This document shows, piece after piece, positions 18,869 to 27,636 of a stretch of DNA of 64,000 nucleotides. The stretch is from Aphodoplasma sp045592745 (lineage in GTDB: Bacteria; Bacillota; Clostridia; UBA1381; UMGS1253), in assembly GCA_045592745.1 (NCBI GenBank), contig JAZNVH010000025.1, positions 133,042 through 197,041 of the forward strand. Reading direction: 5' to 3'. Position numbers and translations under genes: made by a program. Positions within the stretch are counted from its first letter, which is position 1, and every line of letters starts with the position of its first letter. The notes below the pieces were generated by a model. The model searched no databases. It was not told where the DNA came from and saw only the letters and a list, made by a program, of their open reading frames with translations.

Positions 18869-19576
18869 ATGGCACTTTTTTGTATATCCGATTTACATCT
18901 TTCACTCGGCGTTGACAAGCCGATGGATGTTTTTGGAGGAGTATGGGAAAACTATATAGAAAAGCTTGAAAAAAACTGGCGTGAAATTGTATCAGACAAT
19001 GATTATGTTGTCATGCCTGGTGACTTTTGCTGGGCGATGCATCTTAACGAATCAAAAAAAGATTTTGAATTTTTAAATGCTCTTCCGGGTATAAAGATAC
19101 TTTTAAAAGGCAATCATGATTATTGGTGGGACACTGTAAGCAAGCTAAGACGTTTTGTAACTGACAACGCATACAGTAATATACAGTTTTTGCAAAACAA
19201 CTTTTTTCTCTACAATAACTGTGCAATATGCGGAACTCGTTTTTGGCTGTGTCCGGGTGCATCGGCATTTACAGGTGAGGACGAAAAAATCTATTTGCGC
19301 GAGCTTGGCAGGGCAGAGCTTTCGCTTGCAGACGCTGCGAAAAAAAATCCAAATCAAATTTTGTTTTTTACGCATTATCCGCCGTTTTCAAATCCGCAAA
19401 AGCCAGATGATGCATTTTGTGAGCTTATGCAAAAATATGGTGTTTCACACGTATTATACGGTCATCTTCATGGCGATGCCAAAAATTATGCCTTCACAGG
19501 TGAGTATAAAGGTATAAAATTTGACCTTGTTTCATGTGATTATTTGGAATTTACGCCAAAAATGCTTATTAAATAA
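18869..19576 (+). CDS. Calcineurin-like metallophosphoesterase
   Basis: This 235-aa cytoplasmic protein has the binuclear-metal phosphoesterase motifs in order: SDLHLS (DxH), GDF (GDx), KGNHDYWW (GNHD), FTHYPP, and YGHLHGD (GHxH). It resembles the clostridial family annotated as predicted phosphohydrolase. The substrate is unknown; nucleotide, phosphoprotein or UDP-linked compounds are all possible. A GGAGAGAG site precedes the ATG. Its position after pncB, 45 bp away, suggests co-transcription but gives no clear functional link. Confidence 0.85.
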   Translation: MALFCISDLHLSLGVDKPMDVFGGVWENYIEKLEKNWREIVSDNDYVVMPGDFCWAMHLNESKKDFEFLNALPGIKILLKGNHDYWWDTVSKLRRFVTDNAYSNIQFLQNNFFLYNNCAICGTRFWLCPGASAFTGEDEKIYLRELGRAELSLADAAKKNPNQILFFTHYPPFSNPQKPDDAFCELMQKYGVSHVLYGHLHGDAKNYAFTGEYKGIKFDLVSCDYLEFTPKMLIK

Positions 19577-19595
19577 AGATTTTTTCAAAAAAAGG

Positions 19596-19623
19596 TTGCA
19601 AATTTTTACATATGTGGTATAAT
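19596..19623 (+). promoter_or_regulatory. Sigma-A promoter for tig-clpP-clpX
   Basis: TTGCAA, 16 bp, TATAAT, 66 bp before the tig ATG. No CtsR or CIRCE-type repeat is seen nearby. Confidence 0.75.
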
Positions 19624-19689
19624 ATTTTATTGATTGTTTAGATTGCAAAAGAAAAATTATCTAAATTAAATTTGGAGGAAAGATTGAAA

Positions 19690-20982
19690 ATGAGTGTTAA
19701 GGTTGAAAAGTTAGAAACAAACGTAGTTGAGCTTGAATTCGAAGTAAGCAAAGAAGATTTCGAATCTGCTATGCAGCGTTCGTACATAAAGAACGTAAAA
19801 AGCATCAACATCCCCGGTTTCCGTAAGGGAAAAGCACCGAGAAAAATAATTGAGAATATGTACGGAAAAGAGATTTTCTATGATGATGCTATTAATTTTG
19901 TATTTCCTGATGCTTATGAGGCAGCTTTGAAAGAAGCTAAAGTTGAGCCTGTATCACGTCCGGATGTTGATATTAAGCAATTCCCGACAGATGAGCTTAA
20001 TCTTATTTTGACAGCAAAGGTTACAGTAAAGCCTGATGTTAAAATCAGCAAATTTGATAAAATAGATGCTAAAAAGCCTGAATATCCTGTAACTGATGAG
20101 GATATCGAAAACGAGCTTAAGAGCCGTCAAAATCAAAATGCACGTGTAATCACGGTTGAAGACCGCGCTGCACAAAAAGATGACGTTGTTGTTATCGATT
20201 TCGAAGGTTTTGTAGATGGCGTTGCATTTGAGGGTGGTAAGGGTGAAAACTTTAACCTTACACTTGGTTCGGGTCAGTTTATTCCTGGCTTTGAGGATCA
20301 GCTTATCGGCGCAAATATCGGCGATGAAGTTGACGTTAACGTTACTTTCCCAGAAGAGTACCATGCACCTGATTTGGCAGGTAAGCCGGCACTCTTCAAA
20401 GTTAAGCTTCACAGCATAACTGCAAAAGAGCTTCCTGAGCTTGATGATGAATTTGCAAAAGATGTAAGCGAATTTGATACACTTGATGAACTTAAAAATG
20501 ATATTAAGTCAAAGCTTGAAGAAAACAACGAAAGACGTGCTAAGCAGGAATTTGAAAACGATGTAATAGATTTTATCATATCAAAGATGAAGACTGAAAT
20601 TCCGGAAATTATGTACGAAAATCGTATAGATGAGCTTGTACGTGATTTTGAGATGCGCCTTTCATATCAAGGTATGAGCGTTGAGCAGTACCTTGGATAT
20701 GCAGGTATGGATATGGCTACTTTCAGAGGTCAGTTTAAAGAGCAGGCAGAAAAGCAGGTTAAAGGTATGCTTGCTATTGAAGCTATGGCTAAGAAAGAAA
20801 AGATCAAGGCTCTTAAGGACGATGTTACAAAAGAGTACAAAAAGCTTGCTGAGCAGTACAAAATGGACGTTGATAAGATCAAAAGCTTCATAAACGAAGA
20901 AGATCTTAAAAAGGATATTATAACAAACAAAACTATCGAGGCATTACTTGCTATGGCAAGCGGTGAAGCTGCCGAGGAGTAA
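19690..20982 (+). CDS. tig: Trigger factor, ribosome-associated chaperone
   Basis: Trigger factor binds nascent chains at the ribosome exit and has a peptidyl-prolyl isomerase domain. The 430-aa product has the ribosome-docking signature GFRKGKAPRKI near residue 50, a PPIase domain around VVIDFEGFVDGVAFEGG, and a helical C-terminal chaperone region. The ATG at 19690 follows GGAGG; an upstream in-frame TTG overlaps that site. It leads the conserved tig-clpP-clpX-lon-ysxC block. Confidence 0.97.
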   Translation: MSVKVEKLETNVVELEFEVSKEDFESAMQRSYIKNVKSINIPGFRKGKAPRKIIENMYGKEIFYDDAINFVFPDAYEAALKEAKVEPVSRPDVDIKQFPTDELNLILTAKVTVKPDVKISKFDKIDAKKPEYPVTDEDIENELKSRQNQNARVITVEDRAAQKDDVVVIDFEGFVDGVAFEGGKGENFNLTLGSGQFIPGFEDQLIGANIGDEVDVNVTFPEEYHAPDLAGKPALFKVKLHSITAKELPELDDEFAKDVSEFDTLDELKNDIKSKLEENNERRAKQEFENDVIDFIISKMKTEIPEIMYENRIDELVRDFEMRLSYQGMSVEQYLGYAGMDMATFRGQFKEQAEKQVKGMLAIEAMAKKEKIKALKDDVTKEYKKLAEQYKMDVDKIKSFINEEDLKKDIITNKTIEALLAMASGEAAEE

Positions 20983-21028
20983 TCCAAGATTTTAACAGTA
21001 TAATATATAATGACAGGAGTGAAACGTT

Positions 21029-21619
21029 ATGAACATGAGTTTAGTACCTACAGTTATTGAGCAGACCAATCGCGGTGAACGTGCGTATGATATTTTTTCG
21101 CGCTTGCTTAAAGAGAGAATTGTGTTTTTAGGTGAAGAGGTAAACGATGTAACTGCCTCGCTCGTTGTTGCACAATTGCTTTTCCTTGAAAGTGAAGACC
21201 CCGATAAAGATATCCAGTTTTATATAAACAGTCCCGGTGGCTCGATTACAGCCGGTATGGCGATTTATGATACTATGCAATACATTAAGTGCGATGTATC
21301 AACAATCTGTATCGGTATGGCAGCAAGTATGGGAGCTTTCCTTCTTGCAGCAGGACAGAAGGGTAAACGTTTCGCTCTTCCTAATAGTGAAATTATGATT
21401 CATCAGCCACTTGGTGGTATGCAGGGTCAGGCTACCGATATTAAAATTCATGCTGACAGAATCATAAAAATCCGTGATACTTTAAATAATATCTTAAGCG
21501 AAAGAACAGGTCAGCCCCTTGAAAAGATTCAGCTTGATACTGAGCGCGATAACTTTATGAGTGCTCAAGAAGCTAAGGCTTATGGTCTTATCGATGAGGT
21601 AATTTCGCGCAAGGCATAA
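21029..21619 (+). CDS. clpP: ATP-dependent Clp protease proteolytic subunit
   Basis: ClpP forms the 14-mer serine protease chamber that degrades substrates fed by ClpX or ClpC. The 196-aa length is standard. The catalytic triad is readable as Ser100 (GMAASMGAF), His125 (MIHQPLGG) and Asp174. The start MNMSLVPTVIEQTNRGERAYDI is typical; GGAG lies upstream. clpX begins 38 bp after the stop. Confidence 0.98.
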   Translation: MNMSLVPTVIEQTNRGERAYDIFSRLLKERIVFLGEEVNDVTASLVVAQLLFLESEDPDKDIQFYINSPGGSITAGMAIYDTMQYIKCDVSTICIGMAASMGAFLLAAGQKGKRFALPNSEIMIHQPLGGMQGQATDIKIHADRIIKIRDTLNNILSERTGQPLEKIQLDTERDNFMSAQEAKAYGLIDEVISRKA

Positions 21620-21656
21620 TTTTCTTATTTTGATTTTCCTGTAAAGAGGTGAAACA

Positions 21657-22970
21657 ATGTCCGGTAACAAAACGACATCAAACAACAATACAAAACAATT
21701 AAGATGCTCTTTTTGCGGTAAACCGCAGGAAAGTGTGAAAAAGCTTGTTGCAGGGCCGGGAGTCTATATCTGTAACGAGTGTATTTCGCTGTGTCAAAGC
21801 GTAATTGATGGCGAATATGACATTGATTCTATGGAAGTCGATTTGGAAAATATTCCAAAGCCGAAAAAAATTAAAGAAATCCTTGACCAGTATGTAATAG
21901 GGCAGGAGCAGGCAAAAAAAGCTATGTCTGTTGCTGTTTATAACCATTATAAGCGTATAGAACATGAAAATCACATTGATGATGTTGAGCTTCAAAAAAG
22001 TAATATATTGCTTTTGGGTCCTACCGGTTCAGGCAAGACGTTCCTTGCACAAACGCTTGCTAAGATTTTAAATGTTCCATTTGCAATAGCTGATGCAACC
22101 TCTCTTACCGAGGCAGGTTATGTTGGCGAAGATGTTGAAAATATTCTTTTAAAGCTTATACAGGCTGCTGATTATGACATTGATATGGCTGAGCGCGGTA
22201 TTATCTATATTGATGAGATTGATAAGATTTCAAAGAAATCAGAAAATGTGTCAATTACGCGTGATGTCAGTGGTGAAGGTGTTCAGCAATCACTATTAAA
22301 AATTCTTGAAGGAACTGTCGCGTCTGTTCCGCCTCAGGGTGGCAGAAAGCATCCTCATCAGGAGTTTATACAAATAGACACAACAAACATATTGTTTATT
22401 TGTGGCGGTGCTTTTGATGGAATTGATAAGATTATAAATGCCCGTACAGGTAAAAACTCAATTGGTTTCGGCGCAAAGGTTGAAAGTAAAAAAGAGCTTG
22501 ACCTTGGAAAAGTGCTAAAAAATATTACACCTCAGGATTTGCTCAAATATGGTTTGATACCTGAGTTTATAGGTCGTTTGCCAATTATATCAACGCTTGA
22601 TAATCTTGACCGTGAAGCACTTGTAAGAATCCTTACAGAGCCTAAAAACGCACTTGTAAAGCAATATCAAAAGCTGTTTGATATGGATGATGTATATCTT
22701 GAATTTGACCGCAAGGCGATTGAGGCAATAGCCGATAAAGCCAGTGAGCTTAACACGGGAGCGCGCGGACTTCGTTCAATTGTGGAAGAAATTATGATGG
22801 ATATTATGTTTGAAATTCCGTCCGATGATACTATTGAGCGTTGTATTATACACGAAGATACAGTATTAAACGGCGCTGCACCCGAAATAATTCGTAGCCA
22901 ACAAGCAAAAAAAAGCAAGAATATTTCATCAGCTAAAAGTAAAAGAATGGCTGACAGAGATATCGGTTAA
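21657..22970 (+). CDS. clpX: ATP-dependent Clp protease ATP-binding subunit ClpX
   Basis: ClpX is the AAA+ unfoldase partner of ClpP. The 437-aa product has an N-terminal zinc-binding domain with two Cys pairs (CSFCGK and CNEC), Walker A in GPTGSGKT, Walker B in IIYIDEIDKI, the GYVGEDVE pore loop and the GARGLRSIVEE sensor-2 region. AGAGGTG precedes the ATG. A terminator follows, separating it from lon, which has its own promoter. Confidence 0.98.
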   Translation: MSGNKTTSNNNTKQLRCSFCGKPQESVKKLVAGPGVYICNECISLCQSVIDGEYDIDSMEVDLENIPKPKKIKEILDQYVIGQEQAKKAMSVAVYNHYKRIEHENHIDDVELQKSNILLLGPTGSGKTFLAQTLAKILNVPFAIADATSLTEAGYVGEDVENILLKLIQAADYDIDMAERGIIYIDEIDKISKKSENVSITRDVSGEGVQQSLLKILEGTVASVPPQGGRKHPHQEFIQIDTTNILFICGGAFDGIDKIINARTGKNSIGFGAKVESKKELDLGKVLKNITPQDLLKYGLIPEFIGRLPIISTLDNLDREALVRILTEPKNALVKQYQKLFDMDDVYLEFDRKAIEAIADKASELNTGARGLRSIVEEIMMDIMFEIPSDDTIERCIIHEDTVLNGAAPEIIRSQQAKKSKNISSAKSKRMADRDIG

Positions 22971-22984
22971 TTACAAAATTTTCT

Positions 22985-23013
22985 AACAGCGCTCAGTTTT
23001 GGGCGCTGTTTTT
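22985..23013 (+). terminator. Rho-independent terminator after clpX
   Basis: AACAGCGCTC, six-base loop, GGGCGCTGTT, then a T run; near-perfect 10-bp stem. Confidence 0.85.
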
Positions 23014-23051
23014 ATATGTGCTGTTTATATAGCATAGTTTTTATAAAATAC

Positions 23052-23080
23052 TTGTAAATATGAGAAAAATAGCGTATAAT
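23052..23080 (+). promoter_or_regulatory. Sigma-A promoter for lon-ysxC
   Basis: TTGTAA, 17 bp, TATAAT, 44 bp before the lon ATG at 23125. Confidence 0.8.
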
Positions 23081-23124
23081 ATTATAAAACAGCGATGTCT
23101 AATACAAAACGAAGGAGAAAATTT

Positions 23125-25563
23125 ATGTCTGATAATATAGAACGCAACGATATTGATAATATAGAATATAGTCAAATGCCAATGATGGCAATGCGCGGAA
23201 TTGTTGTTTTTCCGTATATGATTACTCATTTTGATGTTGGTAGGGAAAAGTCTGTAAAAGCACTTGAGGCAGCTATGGCAAGTGACCAGACGATTTTTTT
23301 GGTTGCTCAAAAAGATGTCGAAATAGATTTGCCCGTTGAAGAAGACTTGTATAAAGTTGGAACAATTGCAAAGATAAAACAAGTTGTAAAGCTTCCGGGC
23401 GATTCTGTAAGAATACTTGTTGAAGGTATTTGCCGTGCAAAAATTGTTAATCTTGTATCGGGCGAGCCATACTTTATAGCTTCTGTGGAGGAAATAAAAG
23501 ACGAAATCGAAGACCAGATTATATCTGATGCTCTTTTGCGTCAGCTTCGCGCTACTTTTGAACAGTATTTTTCTTTTAACAACAAAATAAATTCCGAGTC
23601 TATGATGTCAATTATGGCAATTGATGATATATCAAAAATTACCGACGTGATAACATCAAATATATCTTTACGATATACGGATAAACAAATTATTCTGGAA
23701 ACCTCGGGCGTGTTTGACAGAGTTACACGTCTTATTGCTATACTCAAAAATGAAATTGAAATTATAAGGCTTGAGCAAAACATTTCCGAAAAAGTTAAGT
23801 CTCAAATCGACAAAAACCAACGTGAATATTACCTTAGAGAACAATTAAAGGTTATTTCTGATGAGCTTGGCGATAAAGAGGGAATAAACGGCGAAATAGC
23901 TGAATATAACAAAAAAATTGAAAAGGCTCAGCTTACAGGCGATATTAAAGAAAAGCTGACAAAAGAATTGCAGCGACTTTTAAAGCAGCCATTAGGTTCG
24001 CCCGACGCTGCTGTTATACGCAATTATCTTGATTCAGTTTTGGAGATGCCTTGGAATATATCAACAAAAGAAAGATTTGACATAAAAAAAGCAGAAAGAA
24101 TTTTAAACGAAGAGCATTATGGTCTTGATAAAGTAAAAGAGAGAGTACTTGAATATCTTTCTGTAAGAAAGCTTGCTAAAAATGTGCCTTCACCGATTTT
24201 GTGCTTCGTAGGGCCTCCCGGAGTAGGTAAGACCTCTATTGCAAAATCAATAGCAGAAGCACTTAACAGAAAATATGTAAGAATATCACTCGGTGGAGTG
24301 CGCGATGAATCAGATATACGCGGTCATAGAAAGACATATATTGGCTCGATGCCTGGACGTATTATGAATGCTATGAAGCTTGCAAAAAGTAGTAATCCGC
24401 TTATGCTTCTTGATGAGATTGACAAAATGGGAAATGATTTTCGCGGTGACCCCTCGGCAGCAATGCTCGAAGTGCTTGATGCGGAGCAAAACTTTGCGTT
24501 TCGCGACCACTATTTAGAAGTACCATTCGATTTATCAAATGTGTTATTTATAACCACGGCAAATACTCTTGATACAATCCCTACGGCACTTTTAGACCGT
24601 ATGGAAGTAATTAATATAGGTGGATATACAACAGAAGAAAAGCTTAATATTGCTAAAAAGCACATTGTACCAAAGCAAATGAAACAGCATGGTCTAAAAG
24701 CATCACAGATTCTTATTGAGGATGATGCAATTGTAGATATAATTGAGTATTATACTCGTGAAGCAGGTGTGAGAAATATGGAACGCACCATTGCCGAGGT
24801 ATGCAGAAAATGCGCAAAAACGATTGTGTCAAGCAAACAAAAGAGCATTATAGTTACATGTGAAAATCTTAATAAATATCTTGGTAAAAAGAAATTTTTA
24901 TACGACAAAATTGAAAAAGACGACGAAATAGGCGTTGTGCGTGGTCTTGCATGGACAAGTGTTGGCGGAGATACACTTAATGTTGAAGTAAATACAATGC
25001 CTGGAAATGGCAAAATCGAACTTACAGGTCAGCTTGGCGACGTTATGAAGGAATCGGCAAGAACAGCTCTTAGTTATGTTCGTTCACGGGCGAATATGCT
25101 TGGTATTGAACCATCATTTTATCAATGCGTCGATTTGCATATACACGTTCCTGAAGGCGCAGTACCAAAGGATGGTCCTTCAGCAGGTATTACAATAGCG
25201 TGTGCCATTATTTCTGCACTCAGCGGGCGAAGCGTATATTCAAATGTAGCTATGACGGGAGAAATTACTCTTCGCGGGCGAGTGCTTCCAATAGGCGGTC
25301 TTAAAGAAAAGGCGCTTGCGGCGTATAGGGCAGGGGTTAAAACAGTAATTATTCCCGATGAAAACAGTCGCGACCTTGACGAAATATCAGATACAATAAA
25401 AAATGAAATTAATTTTGTGCCTGTAAAAAATATTGACGAAGTGCTTGAATTAGCACTTTCAAAGAATAAAAAGCGTGGTTTTAAGCTTGATATGGCTCCT
25501 ATAGGACCGATTATACAAGCTCAGCCCCAGCTTTCGAACGAAATCGGATCTATAAAACAATAA
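23125..25563 (+). CDS. lon: ATP-dependent protease Lon (LonA type)
   Basis: Lon is a homohexameric AAA+ serine protease that removes damaged and regulatory proteins. The 812-aa product has the N-terminal substrate-binding domain, a coiled region, Walker A in GPPGVGKTSIAKS, Walker B in MLLDEIDKM, and the C-terminal protease domain with catalytic Ser in PKDGPSAGIT and Lys in GGLKEKALAA. This Ser-Lys dyad is the family hallmark. The ATG at 23125 follows AAGGAG. ysxC follows after 26 bp, the common gene order. Confidence 0.97.
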   Translation: MSDNIERNDIDNIEYSQMPMMAMRGIVVFPYMITHFDVGREKSVKALEAAMASDQTIFLVAQKDVEIDLPVEEDLYKVGTIAKIKQVVKLPGDSVRILVEGICRAKIVNLVSGEPYFIASVEEIKDEIEDQIISDALLRQLRATFEQYFSFNNKINSESMMSIMAIDDISKITDVITSNISLRYTDKQIILETSGVFDRVTRLIAILKNEIEIIRLEQNISEKVKSQIDKNQREYYLREQLKVISDELGDKEGINGEIAEYNKKIEKAQLTGDIKEKLTKELQRLLKQPLGSPDAAVIRNYLDSVLEMPWNISTKERFDIKKAERILNEEHYGLDKVKERVLEYLSVRKLAKNVPSPILCFVGPPGVGKTSIAKSIAEALNRKYVRISLGGVRDESDIRGHRKTYIGSMPGRIMNAMKLAKSSNPLMLLDEIDKMGNDFRGDPSAAMLEVLDAEQNFAFRDHYLEVPFDLSNVLFITTANTLDTIPTALLDRMEVINIGGYTTEEKLNIAKKHIVPKQMKQHGLKASQILIEDDAIVDIIEYYTREAGVRNMERTIAEVCRKCAKTIVSSKQKSIIVTCENLNKYLGKKKFLYDKIEKDDEIGVVRGLAWTSVGGDTLNVEVNTMPGNGKIELTGQLGDVMKESARTALSYVRSRANMLGIEPSFYQCVDLHIHVPEGAVPKDGPSAGITIACAIISALSGRSVYSNVAMTGEITLRGRVLPIGGLKEKALAAYRAGVKTVIIPDENSRDLDEISDTIKNEINFVPVKNIDEVLELALSKNKKRGFKLDMAPIGPIIQAQPQLSNEIGSIKQ

Positions 25564-25589
25564 TTTCGCTATAAACAGGGGGGAAGGTC

Positions 25590-26189
25590 ATGAATCTTCA
25601 TAATGCTGATATTACAATTTCGGCGGTTTCGCCATCACAATATCCAAAAACTAACGTGCCTGAATTTGCATTTGCAGGACGTTCCAATGTGGGAAAATCC
25701 TCACTTATAAACAAACTTTTGAATCGCAAATCACTTGCAAGAGTGAGCGCATCGCCTGGAAAAACAGCAACGATTAACTTTTATGATATTGATAAAACTA
25801 TATTTCTTGTTGACCTGCCGGGCTATGGTTATGCAAGTCGCTCAAAAGCAGAGATAAAAAAATGGGGCGAAATGATTGAAACGTATCTTAATGGCAGAGA
25901 GCAGCTATATCAGGTGTTTCTGCTTGTCGACAGCCGCCACAAACCAACGGCTGATGATAAAATGATGCTTGATTGGATACGCGCGGCACAAGAAACTGTA
26001 GTTGTAATTGCAACAAAAACAGATAAACTTTCAAAAAAACAGCTCGAAGAAAATCTTGATATGATTTATGACGAATTAAATCTTACAGAAGATGATTTGC
26101 TCGTTCCGTTTTCAACAAAAAATGACGAAGGCAAGGTTACTGTCTGGGATGTTATAAATTTACTTAGAACAGCCGACGGAGAATATTAA
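25590..26189 (+). CDS. ysxC: Ribosome biogenesis GTP-binding protein YsxC/EngB
   Basis: YsxC (YihA/EngB) is an essential small GTPase for late 50S assembly. The 199-aa product has G1 GRSNVGKSSLINKLL, a G2 Thr in the SPGKTATINFY segment, G3 DLPGYGYA and G4 TKTDKLS. Length and start (MNLHNADITISAVSPSQYP) are typical. AGGGGGGAAGG precedes the ATG. Confidence 0.97.
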   Translation: MNLHNADITISAVSPSQYPKTNVPEFAFAGRSNVGKSSLINKLLNRKSLARVSASPGKTATINFYDIDKTIFLVDLPGYGYASRSKAEIKKWGEMIETYLNGREQLYQVFLLVDSRHKPTADDKMMLDWIRAAQETVVVIATKTDKLSKKQLEENLDMIYDELNLTEDDLLVPFSTKNDEGKVTVWDVINLLRTADGEY

Positions 26190-26248
26190 TTAAAAAATTT
26201 ACCATAATTATTTTATGTAAACCATTTACACAAATGGATAAAAAAGCC

Positions 26249-26277
26249 TTGACTTTATATACAAAAAACGATAAAAT
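26249..26277 (+). promoter_or_regulatory. Sigma-A promoter for hisS-aspS
   Basis: TTGACT, 17 bp, TAAAAT. The leader to the hisS ATG is only about 85 nt, with a small hairpin at 26291-26311 (CTCCC/GGGGGAG). No T-box motif is present. Confidence 0.8.
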
Positions 26278-26369
26278 ATTTATTGTCAATTCTCTCCCTT
26301 TTTTGGGGGAGTTTGCTTTGTAAATCGGTTTTTATTTATATAAATTTATTATATTTTGGAGGAAGAATT

Positions 26370-27620
26370 ATGCTTACAAAGGCACCAAGAGGTACCAGCG
26401 ATATATTGTCGCCCAATACTGCTAAATGGCAATACATTGAAGCGAAAGCACGTGATATTTGTGCTCGATTTGGCTATGGTGAAATTCGCACACCCACATT
26501 TGAACATACAGAGCTTTTTTTACGCGGTGTAGGGGATACGACTGATGTAGTAGAAAAACAGATGTATACATTTACCGACAAGGGAGATCGCAGTATTACA
26601 CTTCGCCCTGAAGGTACAGCTTCTGCTGCGCGTGCGTTTATAGAACATAATCTTGGAGCAAATCCTCTGCCTGTAAAGCTTTTTTATACAATACCTTGTT
26701 TTAGATATGAAAAACCTCAGGCAGGACGCCTTCGTGAATTTCATCAGTTTGGCGTAGAGGTTTTTGGCTCTGATAAACCAAGCGTTGATGTCGAAATTAT
26801 ATCTCTTGCTATAATGTACTTAAATGAACTCGGTCTTAGTGACTTGACACTTAATATTAACTCTATAGGATGTCCTGAGTGTCGCAAAAAATATAACGAA
26901 ATACTTATAGCGTATTTTAAAGAGCATTATGACGAATTATGTGATACATGCAAGAGCAGACTTGAGCGTAATCCGCTTCGTATTCTTGATTGCAAATCAC
27001 CAATATGCGGTGCACTTGCCAAAAATGCGCCAAAGCTTGTCGACTATATCTGCGACGAGTGTAGCGAACATTTTGAGGCAGTAAAAACAGGTCTTGATAC
27101 AATAGGTATTTCATATACTGTTGACCCTGATATTGTACGTGGACTTGACTATTATACAAAAACTGTTTTCGAAGTTTCTTCGAACGATATTGGCTCTCAA
27201 TCTGCTGTATGTGGTGGTGGACGCTATGACGGATTGATAAGTGAGCTTGGTGGAAATGCTACACCCGGAATTGGTTTTGCGCTTGGAATTGAAAGGCTTA
27301 TTATGGTTATGGAAAACAAAGGTCTTTCTTTTGGCGAGGTAAAACAACCAAAGCTTTTTGTGGCAACTATCGGAGAAAAAGCTGATATTTATGCAGAAAA
27401 GCTTATATATGACCTGCGTAGTGCAGGAATTATTTGCGAAAAAGACCGTATGGGAAGAAGCCTTAAGGCGCAAATGAAATATGCCGACAAATCAGGTTAT
27501 TTATACACGGTTGTGCTTGGTGATGATGAAATTGACAAAAATGAAGCAACGCTTAAAAATATGAGCGACGGTACAACATTAGCTGTAACGCTTGATAAGC
27601 TTAAGGATTATTTAAAATAG
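26370..27620 (+). CDS. hisS: Histidyl-tRNA synthetase
   Basis: HisRS is a class II synthetase. The 416-aa product shows PRGTSDI near the start, motif 2 in FRYEKPQAGRLREFHQFG, the histidine A motif RGLDYYTKTVFE, motif 3 with ALGIERL, and a C-terminal anticodon-binding domain. The ATG at 26370 follows GGAGG; a longer open frame from 26283 is not used. aspS follows after 16 bp, a common pairing in Firmicutes. Confidence 0.97.
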   Translation: MLTKAPRGTSDILSPNTAKWQYIEAKARDICARFGYGEIRTPTFEHTELFLRGVGDTTDVVEKQMYTFTDKGDRSITLRPEGTASAARAFIEHNLGANPLPVKLFYTIPCFRYEKPQAGRLREFHQFGVEVFGSDKPSVDVEIISLAIMYLNELGLSDLTLNINSIGCPECRKKYNEILIAYFKEHYDELCDTCKSRLERNPLRILDCKSPICGALAKNAPKLVDYICDECSEHFEAVKTGLDTIGISYTVDPDIVRGLDYYTKTVFEVSSNDIGSQSAVCGGGRYDGLISELGGNATPGIGFALGIERLIMVMENKGLSFGEVKQPKLFVATIGEKADIYAEKLIYDLRSAGIICEKDRMGRSLKAQMKYADKSGYLYTVVLGDDEIDKNEATLKNMSDGTTLAVTLDKLKDYLK

Positions 27621-27636
27621 AAATGAGGAGATTTTA

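Noticed and set aside
19954..20412. 152-aa antisense frame in tig
   Set aside because: Shadow of a well-known gene.
26278..26369. Possible T-box or other riboswitch before hisS
   Set aside because: The leader is only about 85 nt and has no UGGNACCGCG motif; the single hairpin is too small.
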